Positions 37,162-45,436 of a DNA stretch of 64,000 bases are shown here, in pieces. The notes beneath the pieces were generated by a model that was not told the origin of the DNA, made no database searches, and worked only from the letters and a program-made list of their open reading frames with translations. This stretch comes from Metallosphaera yellowstonensis MK1 (GTDB lineage: Archaea; Thermoproteota; Thermoprotei_A; Sulfolobales; Sulfolobaceae): positions 479,740 through 543,739 of the forward strand of contig NZ_JH597770.1 of the NCBI RefSeq assembly GCF_000243315.1, given 5' to 3'. Each line of letters starts with the position of its first letter. Positions within the stretch are counted from its first letter, which is position 1. Made by a program: the position numbers and the translations under genes.

Positions 37162-38260
37162 CAGTAGTTATGGGACTTTAACGTAACTTAAAGATTTTCA
37201 TCAGCCCCGGCGGTCAGCCTAAATAACGTTCAACGAACCTGAGGAACGCCTCCACGCTCCTCAGGTTCGGCTCCCCCACCAGCTCCCCGACGACGTTGTT
37301 GATGGTGAAGATCGTGAGGTAACCCTGAAGCCTCTCCCTCCTCCAGAATGAGGAGTCTCAGGGCCTTGACGTCCCTTGGAGGTACTCGATCTCCGGCCAG
37401 GCAGGCCTCCTCCCCGCTGAGCGAGAGGTCGGTCGTGTAGAGGTACCTGGCCTGTGTCCCGGAGTCGTGTTCCTGCGAGCAACTTCACCGTGACCACTCG
37501 GCCTCCCAGGGTCAGGTCGGCGTAGTAGACTCCAGGGGGTATCCCACTGGGAGGTGCCCCTCCTCGAGGGTTCCCTGGGCAGACCCTGAGTTCGGTTGGA
37601 CTTGAGCTCAGACACCACGTTGTCCGTCACGAGCCTCTCGGACAGTACGGGAGTCGAAGACGACCCTGGCTACCGGAAGCGCTCCTTGAGCACGTCCAAC
37701 ATCTCGCCACCTCGATCTTGGTCTTGAACTCGGTGACCCTCACAAATCCCACATCTTCCTCACGGCGTAGGGGAACCGTGAACGTCCTGCCCTAGGTCCA
37801 CTACGGCGACCGTGAGGAGCTCGGCCCTCTCGAACCTCCCGTGGGTGTGGCAGCAGGTCCAGTAGTTCTCGGGGGCTCACGTCCTCCCAGAGCGTCGTGG
37901 TCCACGGTGTCGTCCACGATGACGACCTGACCCTTCACCGGCCTGACAGGACCTCCACGCGTCGTCGAGTTCTCCCAACGCCTCCAGCAGGTTTGCGTAG
38001 TCCAACCCGAACGTCTCGGCAGCGTCATTCACGCTGGCCCTCCCACCTACCAGGACCATGAGGATCAGGCCAGTTAACCTTCCTGCTCCTCCCGTTCCCC
38101 CTCACCACTCCCAGCCTGTTGACCTCCCTGACCAGTATCTCCCTAGCGAACTCGATCGGTCCCTTTCCGCACCTTTTCAGCGGGACGACGTCGAAAAATA
38201 AAAACTTCTCGCTAATACCGACTTCTTCGTATTACCTCCCTAAGATTCCCATAACTGCTG
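37162..38260 (-). mobile_element. Decayed ~1.1 kb insertion sequence with terminal inverted repeats
   Basis: The right end reads CAGCAGTTATGGGA on the minus strand (38247-38260) and the left end CAGTAGTTATGGGA on the plus strand (37162-37175), 13 of 14 bases matching in inverted orientation. Between them lies a frameshifted DDE transposase on the minus strand. No target duplication is evident. The same end sequence bounds the small element at 39777-39840, so this looks like the parent IS of that family. Confidence 0.65.
37240..38190 (-). pseudogene. Frameshifted DDE transposase (IS4/ISH3-like)
   Basis: Overlapping fragments in different frames rebuild a transposase: GRASVNDAAETFGLDYANLLEALGEL (near 37940-38040), GQVVIVDDTVDHDALGGR with a catalytic Asp pair (near 37895-37930), a middle part around 37700-37360, and FTINNVVGELVGEPNLRSVEAFLRF near the C-terminus (37240-37310). 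The high G+C and the many one-base slips contrast with the neighbouring genes. It resembles, from memory only, Sulfolobus ISC1217-type transposases. Not functional. Confidence 0.65.
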
Positions 38261-38387
38261 AATATTAATTACTGAAAGATTCCTGTTATACGATATCGTT
38301 TTATTGAAATAAATTGAACGAATCAACAAAGCATAATTTATGGGAATGCTTTAAAGGTAATGCCTGAGCTAGTATGCCTGGTGTGAT

Positions 38388-38885
38388 GTGAGAATTACTT
38401 TAATAATAGGGTTGTTTCTTATTGTTACCGGGATAATAGCCTACCTAACAATCCCTCTTTATTTCCCTGGGTATTCCACCGTGAGTTCCCAGTTGAAGCA
38501 GAACCACAAGGTCCTCACATTGAGGCCTGAAGAATCTCGGATAATTACGCAGTTAAGCATCGGAAACAATTCTTCAGCTGTAATAGTAGTCACCAATGAG
38601 TCTAGAGTGAACGTATCTATAGAAGGAGCGTCTGGGCATACTTTTCAGGAACAGGGAGAGGCCTCAGTCAGCCTACCCGCAGGCTATTACAACGTTTCCC
38701 TTATTAATACGACCAACTCAACACAGACTGTCTCACTGACCTATGGGGTGTTCAATGCTCAATTTATCTCCAATTTCTACTATAATCTACAAGTTCTCGA
38801 GACGATATTAGAGTTCATTATAGTTATTGGAATAGGGATCGTAGGTTGGCAGATATTGACTAAAATTTTCTCAAGGAGGAAATGA
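38388..38885 (+). CDS. Small membrane protein with extracytoplasmic domain
   Basis: A 165-residue protein with an N-terminal membrane segment (about 4-24), a beta-rich outer domain with several Asn-x-Ser/Thr sites (NNSS, NES, NVS, NTT, NST), and a C-terminal membrane helix (about 140-158) followed by SRRK. Start is GTG at 38388. It overlaps the convergent binding-protein gene by 26 bases. No family recognised; a surface-associated role is suggested by topology only. Confidence 0.7.
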   Translation: MRITLIIGLFLIVTGIIAYLTIPLYFPGYSTVSSQLKQNHKVLTLRPEESRIITQLSIGNNSSAVIVVTNESRVNVSIEGASGHTFQEQGEASVSLPAGYYNVSLINTTNSTQTVSLTYGVFNAQFISNFYYNLQVLETILEFIIVIGIGIVGWQILTKIFSRRK

Positions 38886-39678
38886 CCCCTCTCAGCCAGG
38901 GAATCGCCTCAGTCACGAAACTTGGACCTTGATGGGCTATGAAATCTCCCCTCGTGAGAACGATAGGTGTGTCTAGTAGTTGTTCTAGACCCCTGTCAAT
39001 AAGAGATCTCTTAAACCTCTCCAGCTCTTCTGCGGAGTTTCTCTTGGGTTCGTATATGATTAAATCGGGCCTGATACCCCTAAGAACGGAGGGGTCAGGA
39101 CTAACATAGGCATCTGCCATAAAATCTAGTGCGTTCTTAGCTCCCACAAGCCACAGTGCGTCACTTACGTGAGTAGGATATCCAGGGGATATAGGACCGC
39201 CTAAATCGAACTCTACGTAAACCACAGGTCTTTCTGCTGGTGCCTCAAAATTTAGTCTCCTGAGCAGAGAAGAATATAATTCCCTGGCCTCTTCTTGTCT
39301 CCCTATCAAGTTGCCAATTAGGAGAACGTTATTGAGTATTACTGATACCGAGGTTGCCACCCTCATGGGATAGACTGGATAACCTTCGTTTACCAGTTCT
39401 CTCGTAAGAGGTTTTTGTGCCCCCAGCGTCGTTACTAAGAGGTCTGGGCTCAGCTCCCTTAGTTCTTTTTTCACTACGTGGGTGTAGCTACCTATCTTCT
39501 TTTTCTTTCTCGCTTCTTCTGGTCTATAACTGAACGCGTCTGTCGCTATAATACTGTCTCCTCCCCCTAGCATGAATATGGTTTCTGTGGATGCAGGATC
39601 TAGACTGACTATCTTTCTGGGAGGATACTCTATCTCAATAAATGCGTCCAGAACATCGTTATAGAACCTCTTTTTCAT
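38860..39678 (-). CDS. BtuF-like periplasmic-binding-fold protein without signal peptide
   Basis: A 272-residue protein of the FhuD/BtuF helical-backbone type: PRKIVSLDPASTETIFMLGGGDSIIATDAFSYRP, LLVTTLGAQKPL and RPDLIIYEP. Such proteins bind cobalamin or siderophores outside the cell for ABC import. Here the N-terminus (MKKRFYNDVLDAFIE) has no signal or lipobox and no permease/ATPase genes are adjacent, so it may act in the cytosol or be secreted otherwise. The nearby cbiG gene suggests a corrinoid connection. Confidence 0.75.
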   Translation of the reverse strand: MKKRFYNDVLDAFIEIEYPPRKIVSLDPASTETIFMLGGGDSIIATDAFSYRPEEARKKKKIGSYTHVVKKELRELSPDLLVTTLGAQKPLTRELVNEGYPVYPMRVATSVSVILNNVLLIGNLIGRQEEARELYSSLLRRLNFEAPAERPVVYVEFDLGGPISPGYPTHVSDALWLVGAKNALDFMADAYVSPDPSVLRGIRPDLIIYEPKRNSAEELERFKRSLIDRGLEQLLDTPIVLTRGDFIAHQGPSFVTEAIPWLRGVISSLRKF

Positions 39679-39776
39679 GACCAGAGAGACGAGTTAATAC
39701 TATAAAATCTCTCTTCTTCATTTTCTGTGCAATGTAGGTGATAAAGAGAACGACAACTCCTTCCCCTTCAGGGCTA

Positions 39777-39840
39777 CAGCAGTTATGGGATTTCTCGTTA
39801 GGTGTAGCCTTGAAGTCGAGGCGAAATCTAATAACTGCTG
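39777..39840. repeat. Small inverted-repeat element, copy A (64 bp)
   Basis: CAGCAGTTATGGGATTT (39777-39793) and AAATCTAATAACTGCTG (39824-39840) are inverted repeats matching at 15 of 17 positions. The core GCCTT-gaagtc-GAGGC forms an inner hairpin. CTA occurs on both sides (39774-39776 and 39841-39843), a possible 3-bp duplication. Its first 14 bases equal the right end of the IS at 37162-38260. It lies between two genes. Confidence 0.75.
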
Positions 39841-39860
39841 CTAATAGGACAAACGGAAAC

Positions 39861-40778
39861 TCACTTGACACCTAGACACGTCACTACTCCATATGCCCTC
39901 CTGGCTCCCCTTAACACCACCCTCGTACCCATATATTGTAAAAGCGACTCACATATCGTTGTTTTGGAGTAACCCTCTACTTTATTAGCAGAGCCTAAAA
40001 CTTCAGGATCCTCAACGAAGATGGTAGAGGCCCCCAATTTCCTCCCCAGTGAGCCCCGTGTGTCTCGGTTTTTGTCCAGGCCTGGAACAACAACAAAGTT
40101 GATTCTCCTCTCGTTAAGGTTCAACGATTTTAACGTATTGGTTACAGAGAAATATATAACTTCCTCCGGAACTCCAGAGTCGTGAACGAGACCCACCGTA
40201 ATATCTAACGGCCTCATGTTAACTCCATCGGTTTCTGGATCTCCAATCACGATGTCTGCTTCCTTAGGTGAGGAGACCTGATGATAGCCATCTAAGAGTC
40301 TTAGTGGCATCTCCACGTCTAAAAATACACTCAGTTTTCCTTTAGAAATCAGTCTCTTATCCAACTCATCAATGTCATCGTAACTAATTACCTCCAGCCC
40401 GTTGATCCATGCGAACTCGTAAATGCTAGCTAGGCCTAGCTGTGCCGTCCTTGAAGTGAGGATCAGTTGAGCTCCCATTAAGTCGGCCACGAGACCTCCT
40501 ATTATCGATCCTCCACGAGTCTCATTCAAAATCGGTATCACATAGTTTCCATCGTTGGTCACATCTATCATCACTGACCGATGCCCACCACTGATCCACG
40601 AGCTTGCGACCTCCTTTATAGCTTCCTCAAGGGGCAGGAACATTATGTAGACCTCAGGATTATCGGTCACATTAATGTATCCCAGTTCCTCCATTGAGGT
40701 CTTCAGTACCTGAGCTAACTTGTTATCAACGTCTGCCAGTATCTTTATCTTAGAAACATACAACCCGGTTACTCTCAC
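39861..40778 (-). CDS. cbiG: Cobalamin biosynthesis protein CbiG-like
   Basis: A 305-residue protein. The N-terminal domain has the CbiG landmark YVIPILNETRGGSIIGGLVADLMGAQLILTSRTAQLG, and the C-terminal domain ends TICESLLQYMGTRVVLRGARRAYGVVTCLGVK, matching the family's terminal motif. CbiG opens the delta-lactone of cobalt-precorrin-5A in the anaerobic pathway. The GTG start is used. Other cbi genes are not in the window, so this is a separated member, next to a BtuF-like protein and separated from pibD by 21 bases. Confidence 0.85.
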   Translation of the reverse strand: MRVTGLYVSKIKILADVDNKLAQVLKTSMEELGYINVTDNPEVYIMFLPLEEAIKEVASSWISGGHRSVMIDVTNDGNYVIPILNETRGGSIIGGLVADLMGAQLILTSRTAQLGLASIYEFAWINGLEVISYDDIDELDKRLISKGKLSVFLDVEMPLRLLDGYHQVSSPKEADIVIGDPETDGVNMRPLDITVGLVHDSGVPEEVIYFSVTNTLKSLNLNERRINFVVVPGLDKNRDTRGSLGRKLGASTIFVEDPEVLGSANKVEGYSKTTICESLLQYMGTRVVLRGARRAYGVVTCLGVK

Positions 40779-40799
40779 ACAAAACTGATTTATTAGTGC

Positions 40800-41522
40800 T
40801 CATGAGATCGGTATACCTATTATAATGCTTAATAAGTATCCTAGGAAGATGAAAGGGAGGACTGGAACACCCCACGCTACCCAAATTATGTCCTCCCCGC
40901 TTAATTTCCCCTCCATCATTAACTCCCTGTATTTATCTCTCCACTCTCTATCATCTTCGTCAATGGAGAAGGATAACCTTATCCTCTTTTCCCCCTGACT
41001 ATCGACCTCAGTTAGCGGGAACAGGAATTTAGAATTGACGAAATCACGAACCTTTATCCTCTTTCCGGTCATGGAGAGTAGGAGTCTTACGCTGAACGGT
41101 AGACCCTTGGTGTGTCTTAGATTACGTATGAGGTTAAGCACACCGGTGATAACTATTGAGACCGAGGCGTAGAGAACTACGACTAGTGGTTCCAGTCCAA
41201 CTTCAGAGAGACCCCCAAATAATAAGGGTTGTACTCTGGCATTCGCCAGACCCAATATGAGTAGAGCGAAAAGATCAGCTCCTCCCATCATCGATAGTTT
41301 ATAGAATGCAAAGAAAATCATAATTGTTGAGAGAAAGGAGTAAGTAAAAATGAATAAATTAAGAAAATGGAATTGTAATAGGAAAAACAATATTAAGGGG
41401 GAATAGAGGAGCCAAATCTTAGGATCGACTTCCCTTGTCCGAATATCAAGTATAGAGGTATGTACAAGCATCAGCGATGACGCCACGACTTGTACCAGGT
41501 AAACGAGATTATTGTAATACAC
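40800..41522 (-). CDS. pibD: Prepilin peptidase PibD
   Basis: An aspartic protease of the membrane, 240 residues with about seven helices. The catalytic Asp pair is in ILDIRTREVDPKIW (first Asp near 27) and GGADLFALLILG (second Asp), the arrangement of archaeal type IV prepilin peptidases. PibD cleaves the class III signals of UpsA/UpsB and of archaellin, adhesive pilins and sugar-binding proteins. A cytoplasmic loop of about 45 residues (VDSQGEKRIRLSFSIDEDDREW...) is typical of Sulfolobales PibD. It is the single such gene in the window and serves the ups operon 11 kb away. Confidence 0.9.
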   Translation of the reverse strand: MYYNNLVYLVQVVASSLMLVHTSILDIRTREVDPKIWLLYSPLILFFLLQFHFLNLFIFTYSFLSTIMIFFAFYKLSMMGGADLFALLILGLANARVQPLLFGGLSEVGLEPLVVVLYASVSIVITGVLNLIRNLRHTKGLPFSVRLLLSMTGKRIKVRDFVNSKFLFPLTEVDSQGEKRIRLSFSIDEDDREWRDKYRELMMEGKLSGEDIIWVAWGVPVLPFIFLGYLLSIIIGIPIS

Positions 41523-41835
41523 GGCAGGAAACCCTCTTCATCCCGTCCCTCTACGGGGGAGTCTGGGGCCAGATACCCAAAAATCAGTAGTGAAGTCTGA
41601 CTTTTAAGCATTTAGACACAGTCGAGAGCGTTTCAGGACTCCTTATTGTAAATTTGCTTTAGTTTTTTCTCGACAAAGAAAAGCCTAAGTAAGGTGACGC
41701 CAGAACTTCAATGGAGATAATTCAGCTATTTTAACAATATTTATAGAGATCAAGAGAATTGGATCATAACCCCTGTAATGCCCAAAGGCAACGAATCAAC
41801 CTTTCAATGACTATTACCTAAGGTATTGATTTGTT

Positions 41836-41859
41836 AAATAATAATTAAAATAATAATTA
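41836..41859. repeat. Perfect tandem 12-mer repeat
   Basis: AAATAATAATTA occurs twice back to back (41836-41847 and 41848-41859). It lies about 75 bases before the acyl-CoA dehydrogenase start and 30-50 bases before its TATA box, in the position expected for an upstream regulatory site. Confidence 0.6.
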
Positions 41860-41887
41860 GCTAGATCTAAAATGTCAGAAAGGTAAA

Positions 41888-41897
41888 GTTTAATATA
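41888..41897 (+). promoter_or_regulatory. TATA box of the acyl-CoA dehydrogenase gene
   Basis: GTTTAATATA is centred about 32 bases before the ATG at 41925, consistent with a leaderless or very short leader mRNA. Confidence 0.45.
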
Positions 41898-41924
41898 GCT
41901 TATACTCTACGAATTCCGATAATC

Positions 41925-43061
41925 ATGTTCCAGCTTTCAAAGGAACACCAGGAATATAAAGAGAAAGTAAGGGATTACACTCAAAAAGTGGTCAGAGACT
42001 ATGCGAAGTTAATGGATGACAAAAATGAGGGAGGAGAGAAGATAGTCAGGGACTTCGGTGAGATGGGGCTACTGGGAATGAAGATCCCTACTCAGTTTGG
42101 AGGTCTAGGCCTAGGAGAGGTGGCTTTCGCTATAGCCACCGAAGAATTGGGAACAGAAAGTGGAGGGGCTTCACATAGTTTACATACACAACTCAACGCT
42201 CTTCAACTGCTCCTATCAGTTGGCGGGGAGTCTGCAAGAGATTGGATAGAGAAGGGCATAAAGGCTAAAGAGATCTATGCAGTTGCCCTCACTGAACCAG
42301 GTGCAGGCTCCGACTTAGGAGCTTTACAGACAACTGCAAGACCGGAGGGAGACGAGCTACTTATAAACGGAGAAAAGATATTCACTAGTGCAGCGTCCTT
42401 CTCTACGAAGATGGTAGTTTTAGCCAGGACAAGTGGAAATGTTGGGGACAGACAAGGAATTTCCCTTTTACTTGTAGATAGCAAAACTCCAGGAGTGGAA
42501 ATACATAAACTCGACCTTATGGGTATAAGGGGTGCTGGAGTCTCTTATGTGAAGTTCAATAACGCTAGAGTACCTAAGGATGCAATTATAGGTAAGGAAG
42601 GGGATGCATTTAGGGGAGCGATAAAAGCCTTAATGGTTAGTAGGAACGGTTACGCAGGTATAGCTGTTGGTATTGCACGGGGAGCCCTTGAAGAGGCAGT
42701 GAATAGGGCAGCTTCTAGAAAACAGTTTGGCAAGTCCCTTTTGGAACAGGAGTGGATAGCCTTCAATCTCGCAGACGCGCTAGTTAAGGTCGAGTCAGCG
42801 AGGCTACTCACGTTAAGGGCCGCAGAGATGTTAGATAGAGGTATAGAAGCTTTAACTGAGGCAAGTATGGCGAAATACGCGGCAGCAGTCACAGCCGCTG
42901 AAGTGTCAAGGACTGCACTCCATATATTTGGAGGTCATGGTCTAAACCGCGGGTCAAAGGTAGAGAGACTCTACAGAGATTCCAAGATTATGGAAATAGC
43001 GGAGGGCACGAATGAGATGCAACTCTTGGCGGTGTCTAGGGCGTTACAGCCCAAGAAATAG
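41925..43061 (+). CDS. Acyl-CoA dehydrogenase
   Basis: A 378-residue FAD enzyme that oxidises acyl-CoA to enoyl-CoA. Landmarks are LTEPGAGSDLGALQT (substrate/FAD segment near 125), SRNGYAGIAVGIARGA, the FAD-binding ASRKQFGKSL, and IFGGHGLNRGSKVERLYRDSKIMEIAEGTNEMQLL, where the Glu of IAEGTNE is the usual catalytic base. In Sulfolobales these genes belong to fatty acid or branched-chain amino acid degradation. It overlaps the end of the convergent transporter gene by 18 bases. Confidence 0.92.
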   Translation: MFQLSKEHQEYKEKVRDYTQKVVRDYAKLMDDKNEGGEKIVRDFGEMGLLGMKIPTQFGGLGLGEVAFAIATEELGTESGGASHSLHTQLNALQLLLSVGGESARDWIEKGIKAKEIYAVALTEPGAGSDLGALQTTARPEGDELLINGEKIFTSAASFSTKMVVLARTSGNVGDRQGISLLLVDSKTPGVEIHKLDLMGIRGAGVSYVKFNNARVPKDAIIGKEGDAFRGAIKALMVSRNGYAGIAVGIARGALEEAVNRAASRKQFGKSLLEQEWIAFNLADALVKVESARLLTLRAAEMLDRGIEALTEASMAKYAAAVTAAEVSRTALHIFGGHGLNRGSKVERLYRDSKIMEIAEGTNEMQLLAVSRALQPKK

Positions 43062-44261
43062 GTATAATACGATGAAATTAACCGCTAGTATTGGAAGAGA
43101 ATATTTGATAAACTCAAAAAACCCAAAACCTTTTCCTCCCCTACTCTCAGAGGCTTCTGAGATAATCACGTTACTGGCAGCACCTATTAAGGTTAGGTTG
43201 CCCGCTATTGTACTACCTGCTGCTAGACTTAACATATCAGACACGGAGACGTCACCGTGAGCTAACATGAACGGAATATAGATAGCTACTAGTGGGACGT
43301 TACTAATCACCTGGCTGAGTGCGACACTCACTACCATGATGGCGAGTACTGAGGAGGGCTGAGGAAGATATTTAAATAATGTCTCAAGGACACCTCCCTG
43401 GATCATTCCCTGAGTGAACATAAAAAGCCCCATAAAGAATATGATTGTTGACCAGTCCATTCTCCTGACTATCTCTCTCCTCTTGTGTGTCAGGAGCAAA
43501 AGGAGGGAAGAGGTCGTAAGAGAGGCAATGAGTATATCTACGCCTAGAATACTTAGGAGGAAGAAACCTCCTACTGTGATAGTAAGTAGTATTATTGACA
43601 GATAGGCCAGTTTCGGATCATCCAGTCTTATAACCTCCTTGTCTCTCGCGCTGTAGGAAGAGAGTTTATTTCTGAACATCATAAGTAAAATGGGATAGCT
43701 CAAAAGTAAGTTGATTAATGTAGGTATTGCTAAATACATCATGAAGGTAAGGAAAGGATCCCTGATGCCACCATTTAGGGCTATCAAGAGGTTTTGAGGG
43801 TTTCCCGTGGGCAACATGACGCTCCCTATGGTGACTCCGAAGGCTAAGGCGTAGAGGAAAGGTTTCTCCTCCGTTCCCAGTCTCCTACTGCTCTCCAGGA
43901 TCACTGGGGTCCAACTAGCAGATATACCGTCGTTTGTAACCAGATTGGAGAGTATTCCAGATAGTACCAGGACGCCCAAGAGAACTCTCTTGGGTTCTCT
44001 CAGCTTCTCCACTATGTATGCGGCGAGGAACTTCAGAAAGCCTGAAACTTCCAATGCTGAGGCGAAGATGAAGAGGGTTACGAGAAAGAGGATGACGTCC
44101 ATGTTGATTGATTGGAGAGCCTGTTGAGGGCTTAGCACTCCTAAGGTAACCATGAGTACTCCTCCTAAGAACATGGACGCCCAAGGCGGAATCTTGGTCA
44201 CTCCCCTGGTTACTATCAGAGAGTAAGTCAGGAGGGTGATCATGAGGGCGAGATAGTTCAT
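43044..44261 (-). CDS. ArsB/NhaD-type anion or cation antiporter
   Basis: A 405-residue membrane protein with about eleven helices. It resembles the ion transporter superfamily of arsenite permeases, NhaD and SLC13 (FASALEVSGFLKFLAAYIVEKL; VTNDGISASWTPVIL; SVMLPTGNPQNLLI), with the NGI/TGNPQN re-entrant features. The ion is not readable; arsenite, citrate and Na+/H+ exchange are all found in this family. No ars regulator is adjacent. Confidence 0.8.
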   Translation of the reverse strand: MNYLALMITLLTYSLIVTRGVTKIPPWASMFLGGVLMVTLGVLSPQQALQSINMDVILFLVTLFIFASALEVSGFLKFLAAYIVEKLREPKRVLLGVLVLSGILSNLVTNDGISASWTPVILESSRRLGTEEKPFLYALAFGVTIGSVMLPTGNPQNLLIALNGGIRDPFLTFMMYLAIPTLINLLLSYPILLMMFRNKLSSYSARDKEVIRLDDPKLAYLSIILLTITVGGFFLLSILGVDILIASLTTSSLLLLLTHKRREIVRRMDWSTIIFFMGLFMFTQGMIQGGVLETLFKYLPQPSSVLAIMVVSVALSQVISNVPLVAIYIPFMLAHGDVSVSDMLSLAAGSTIAGNLTLIGAASNVIISEASESRGGKGFGFFEFIKYSLPILAVNFIVLYLFLGL

Positions 44262-44317
44262 GAATTGGGATAGAGCTGGTTGGTTTAAAGGAGTTTCAGA
44301 TATAGAGCCACTGATTG

Positions 44318-45436
44318 ATGAGACGTTTCTTAGCCTTGCCCTTCATAACGGCTTCTGTATCCTTCCTCGGGATATGGTTCCCTGTGGAATTATATTCGTC
44401 CACCAAATCGGTGTTCCTTTTGGGGTTGGCTACCACTGTTTATAATGCCACAAATGGTCTCGGATCCTACCTATGGGGGGATATAATTGACAGGACGCAT
44501 AGGAGGACAGAGTTCGTCATAGCCATTCCGACAATGCTTTCCTTATCAGTGCTGCTCCTCGAAGGAAACTTACAGGAGGGTTTAATAGGTTACGGACTCG
44601 TTGGATTCTCATCATCCCTGAGCTCTCCCCTCTATTCTGTAATTCTGTTAGAGAATTATGATTTTGAGGAAGTGCCTAGAATAAACTCTAGGCTCTCTCA
44701 ACTTAATCTAGCAGGTAACGCCACTGGAAGTCTAGCAGCTGGTCTCCTGGGAGACGTAAAGTTTCCACTTATATGCTCTACGGCTGGACTACTGATCTCA
44801 TTGGTCGCGGTTAAAGATCTTAAGGGCAAAGAGAACATCGATGTTAAGGAGCGAATTAGGGCCATAGGCGAGCTGAGGCTGGCCCTGCTCTCCTTCGCAG
44901 CGTTTAACTTCGGTGCAGAAATATTCTTTACAGCCTTTGTTCCGCTCAATTATAGATTCGGGAACTCAAGGTTTCTAATTTACGCAGGGTACACAATACT
45001 TTACGGAGCAGACGAGCTCGTGTATTACTTATCGTCTACGAGAGTCAAGAGAAGGCACGAGATGACGATCTTCACTGTAACGTATTTGAGGGCATTGATA
45101 CTATTGTTAACTTCGGTCGCCCTTGAGGCAGGACTGAATTTAGGAGCGTTCACTCTTCCTTTATTCGTTTCTTTCGGTTCACTTTATCCAGCGTACAGTC
45201 TCTCGTTCTTCTCATTGATATTTAGAGGGCTCAAGAAAAATAGGGCATCCATTATAGGCCTCTTTAATTCCGTGGAGGACGTTGCCAACATTCTAGGGAG
45301 TGCTGCAGTGAGCTTCATGGGAAACGAGTTGGCCTCGGATTATCTTATGGCCTTTTATTCCATCTCCCTCTCAATACTCACTCTTCATAGGTTCCTCACT
45401 GCCGTATCAAAGAGGTCGTTGTCTCCTCCTCAGTGA
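44318..45436 (+). CDS. Major facilitator superfamily transporter
   Basis: A 372-residue protein with about twelve hydrophobic segments and the MFS loop motif GDIIDRTHRR after TM2. The ATG at 44318 is preceded by an in-frame TTG; either could start. Substrate unknown. The start codon lies 56 bases from that of the divergent permease, and the gene overlaps the convergent thioesterase gene by 30 bases. Confidence 0.8.
   Translation: MRRFLALPFITASVSFLGIWFPVELYSSTKSVFLLGLATTVYNATNGLGSYLWGDIIDRTHRRTEFVIAIPTMLSLSVLLLEGNLQEGLIGYGLVGFSSSLSSPLYSVILLENYDFEEVPRINSRLSQLNLAGNATGSLAAGLLGDVKFPLICSTAGLLISLVAVKDLKGKENIDVKERIRAIGELRLALLSFAAFNFGAEIFFTAFVPLNYRFGNSRFLIYAGYTILYGADELVYYLSSTRVKRRHEMTIFTVTYLRALILLLTSVALEAGLNLGAFTLPLFVSFGSLYPAYSLSFFSLIFRGLKKNRASIIGLFNSVEDVANILGSAAVSFMGNELASDYLMAFYSISLSILTLHRFLTAVSKRSLSPPQ

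Larger units (their letters stand above)
41523..41924. other. Intergenic region between pibD and an acyl-CoA dehydrogenase
   Basis: About 400 bases, A/T-rich, with no recognisable gene. It contains a short hairpin CCCGT-ccctct-ACGGG (41542-41557) just upstream of pibD, and the tandem 12-mer repeats listed separately. No sRNA signature is convincing. Confidence 0.5.

Noticed and set aside
37801-38059. Two overlapping minus-strand frames of 60-75 codons
   Set aside because: They are pieces of a single frameshifted transposase, not separate genes.
39659-39871. 70-codon minus-strand frame between the BtuF-like and CbiG genes
   Set aside because: It spans the inverted-repeat element and overlaps both neighbours; no protein-like features.
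43915-44184. 89-codon minus-strand frame inside the ArsB-like permease gene
   Set aside because: It is an out-of-frame shadow of the permease; the permease frame has clear membrane segments and family motifs.
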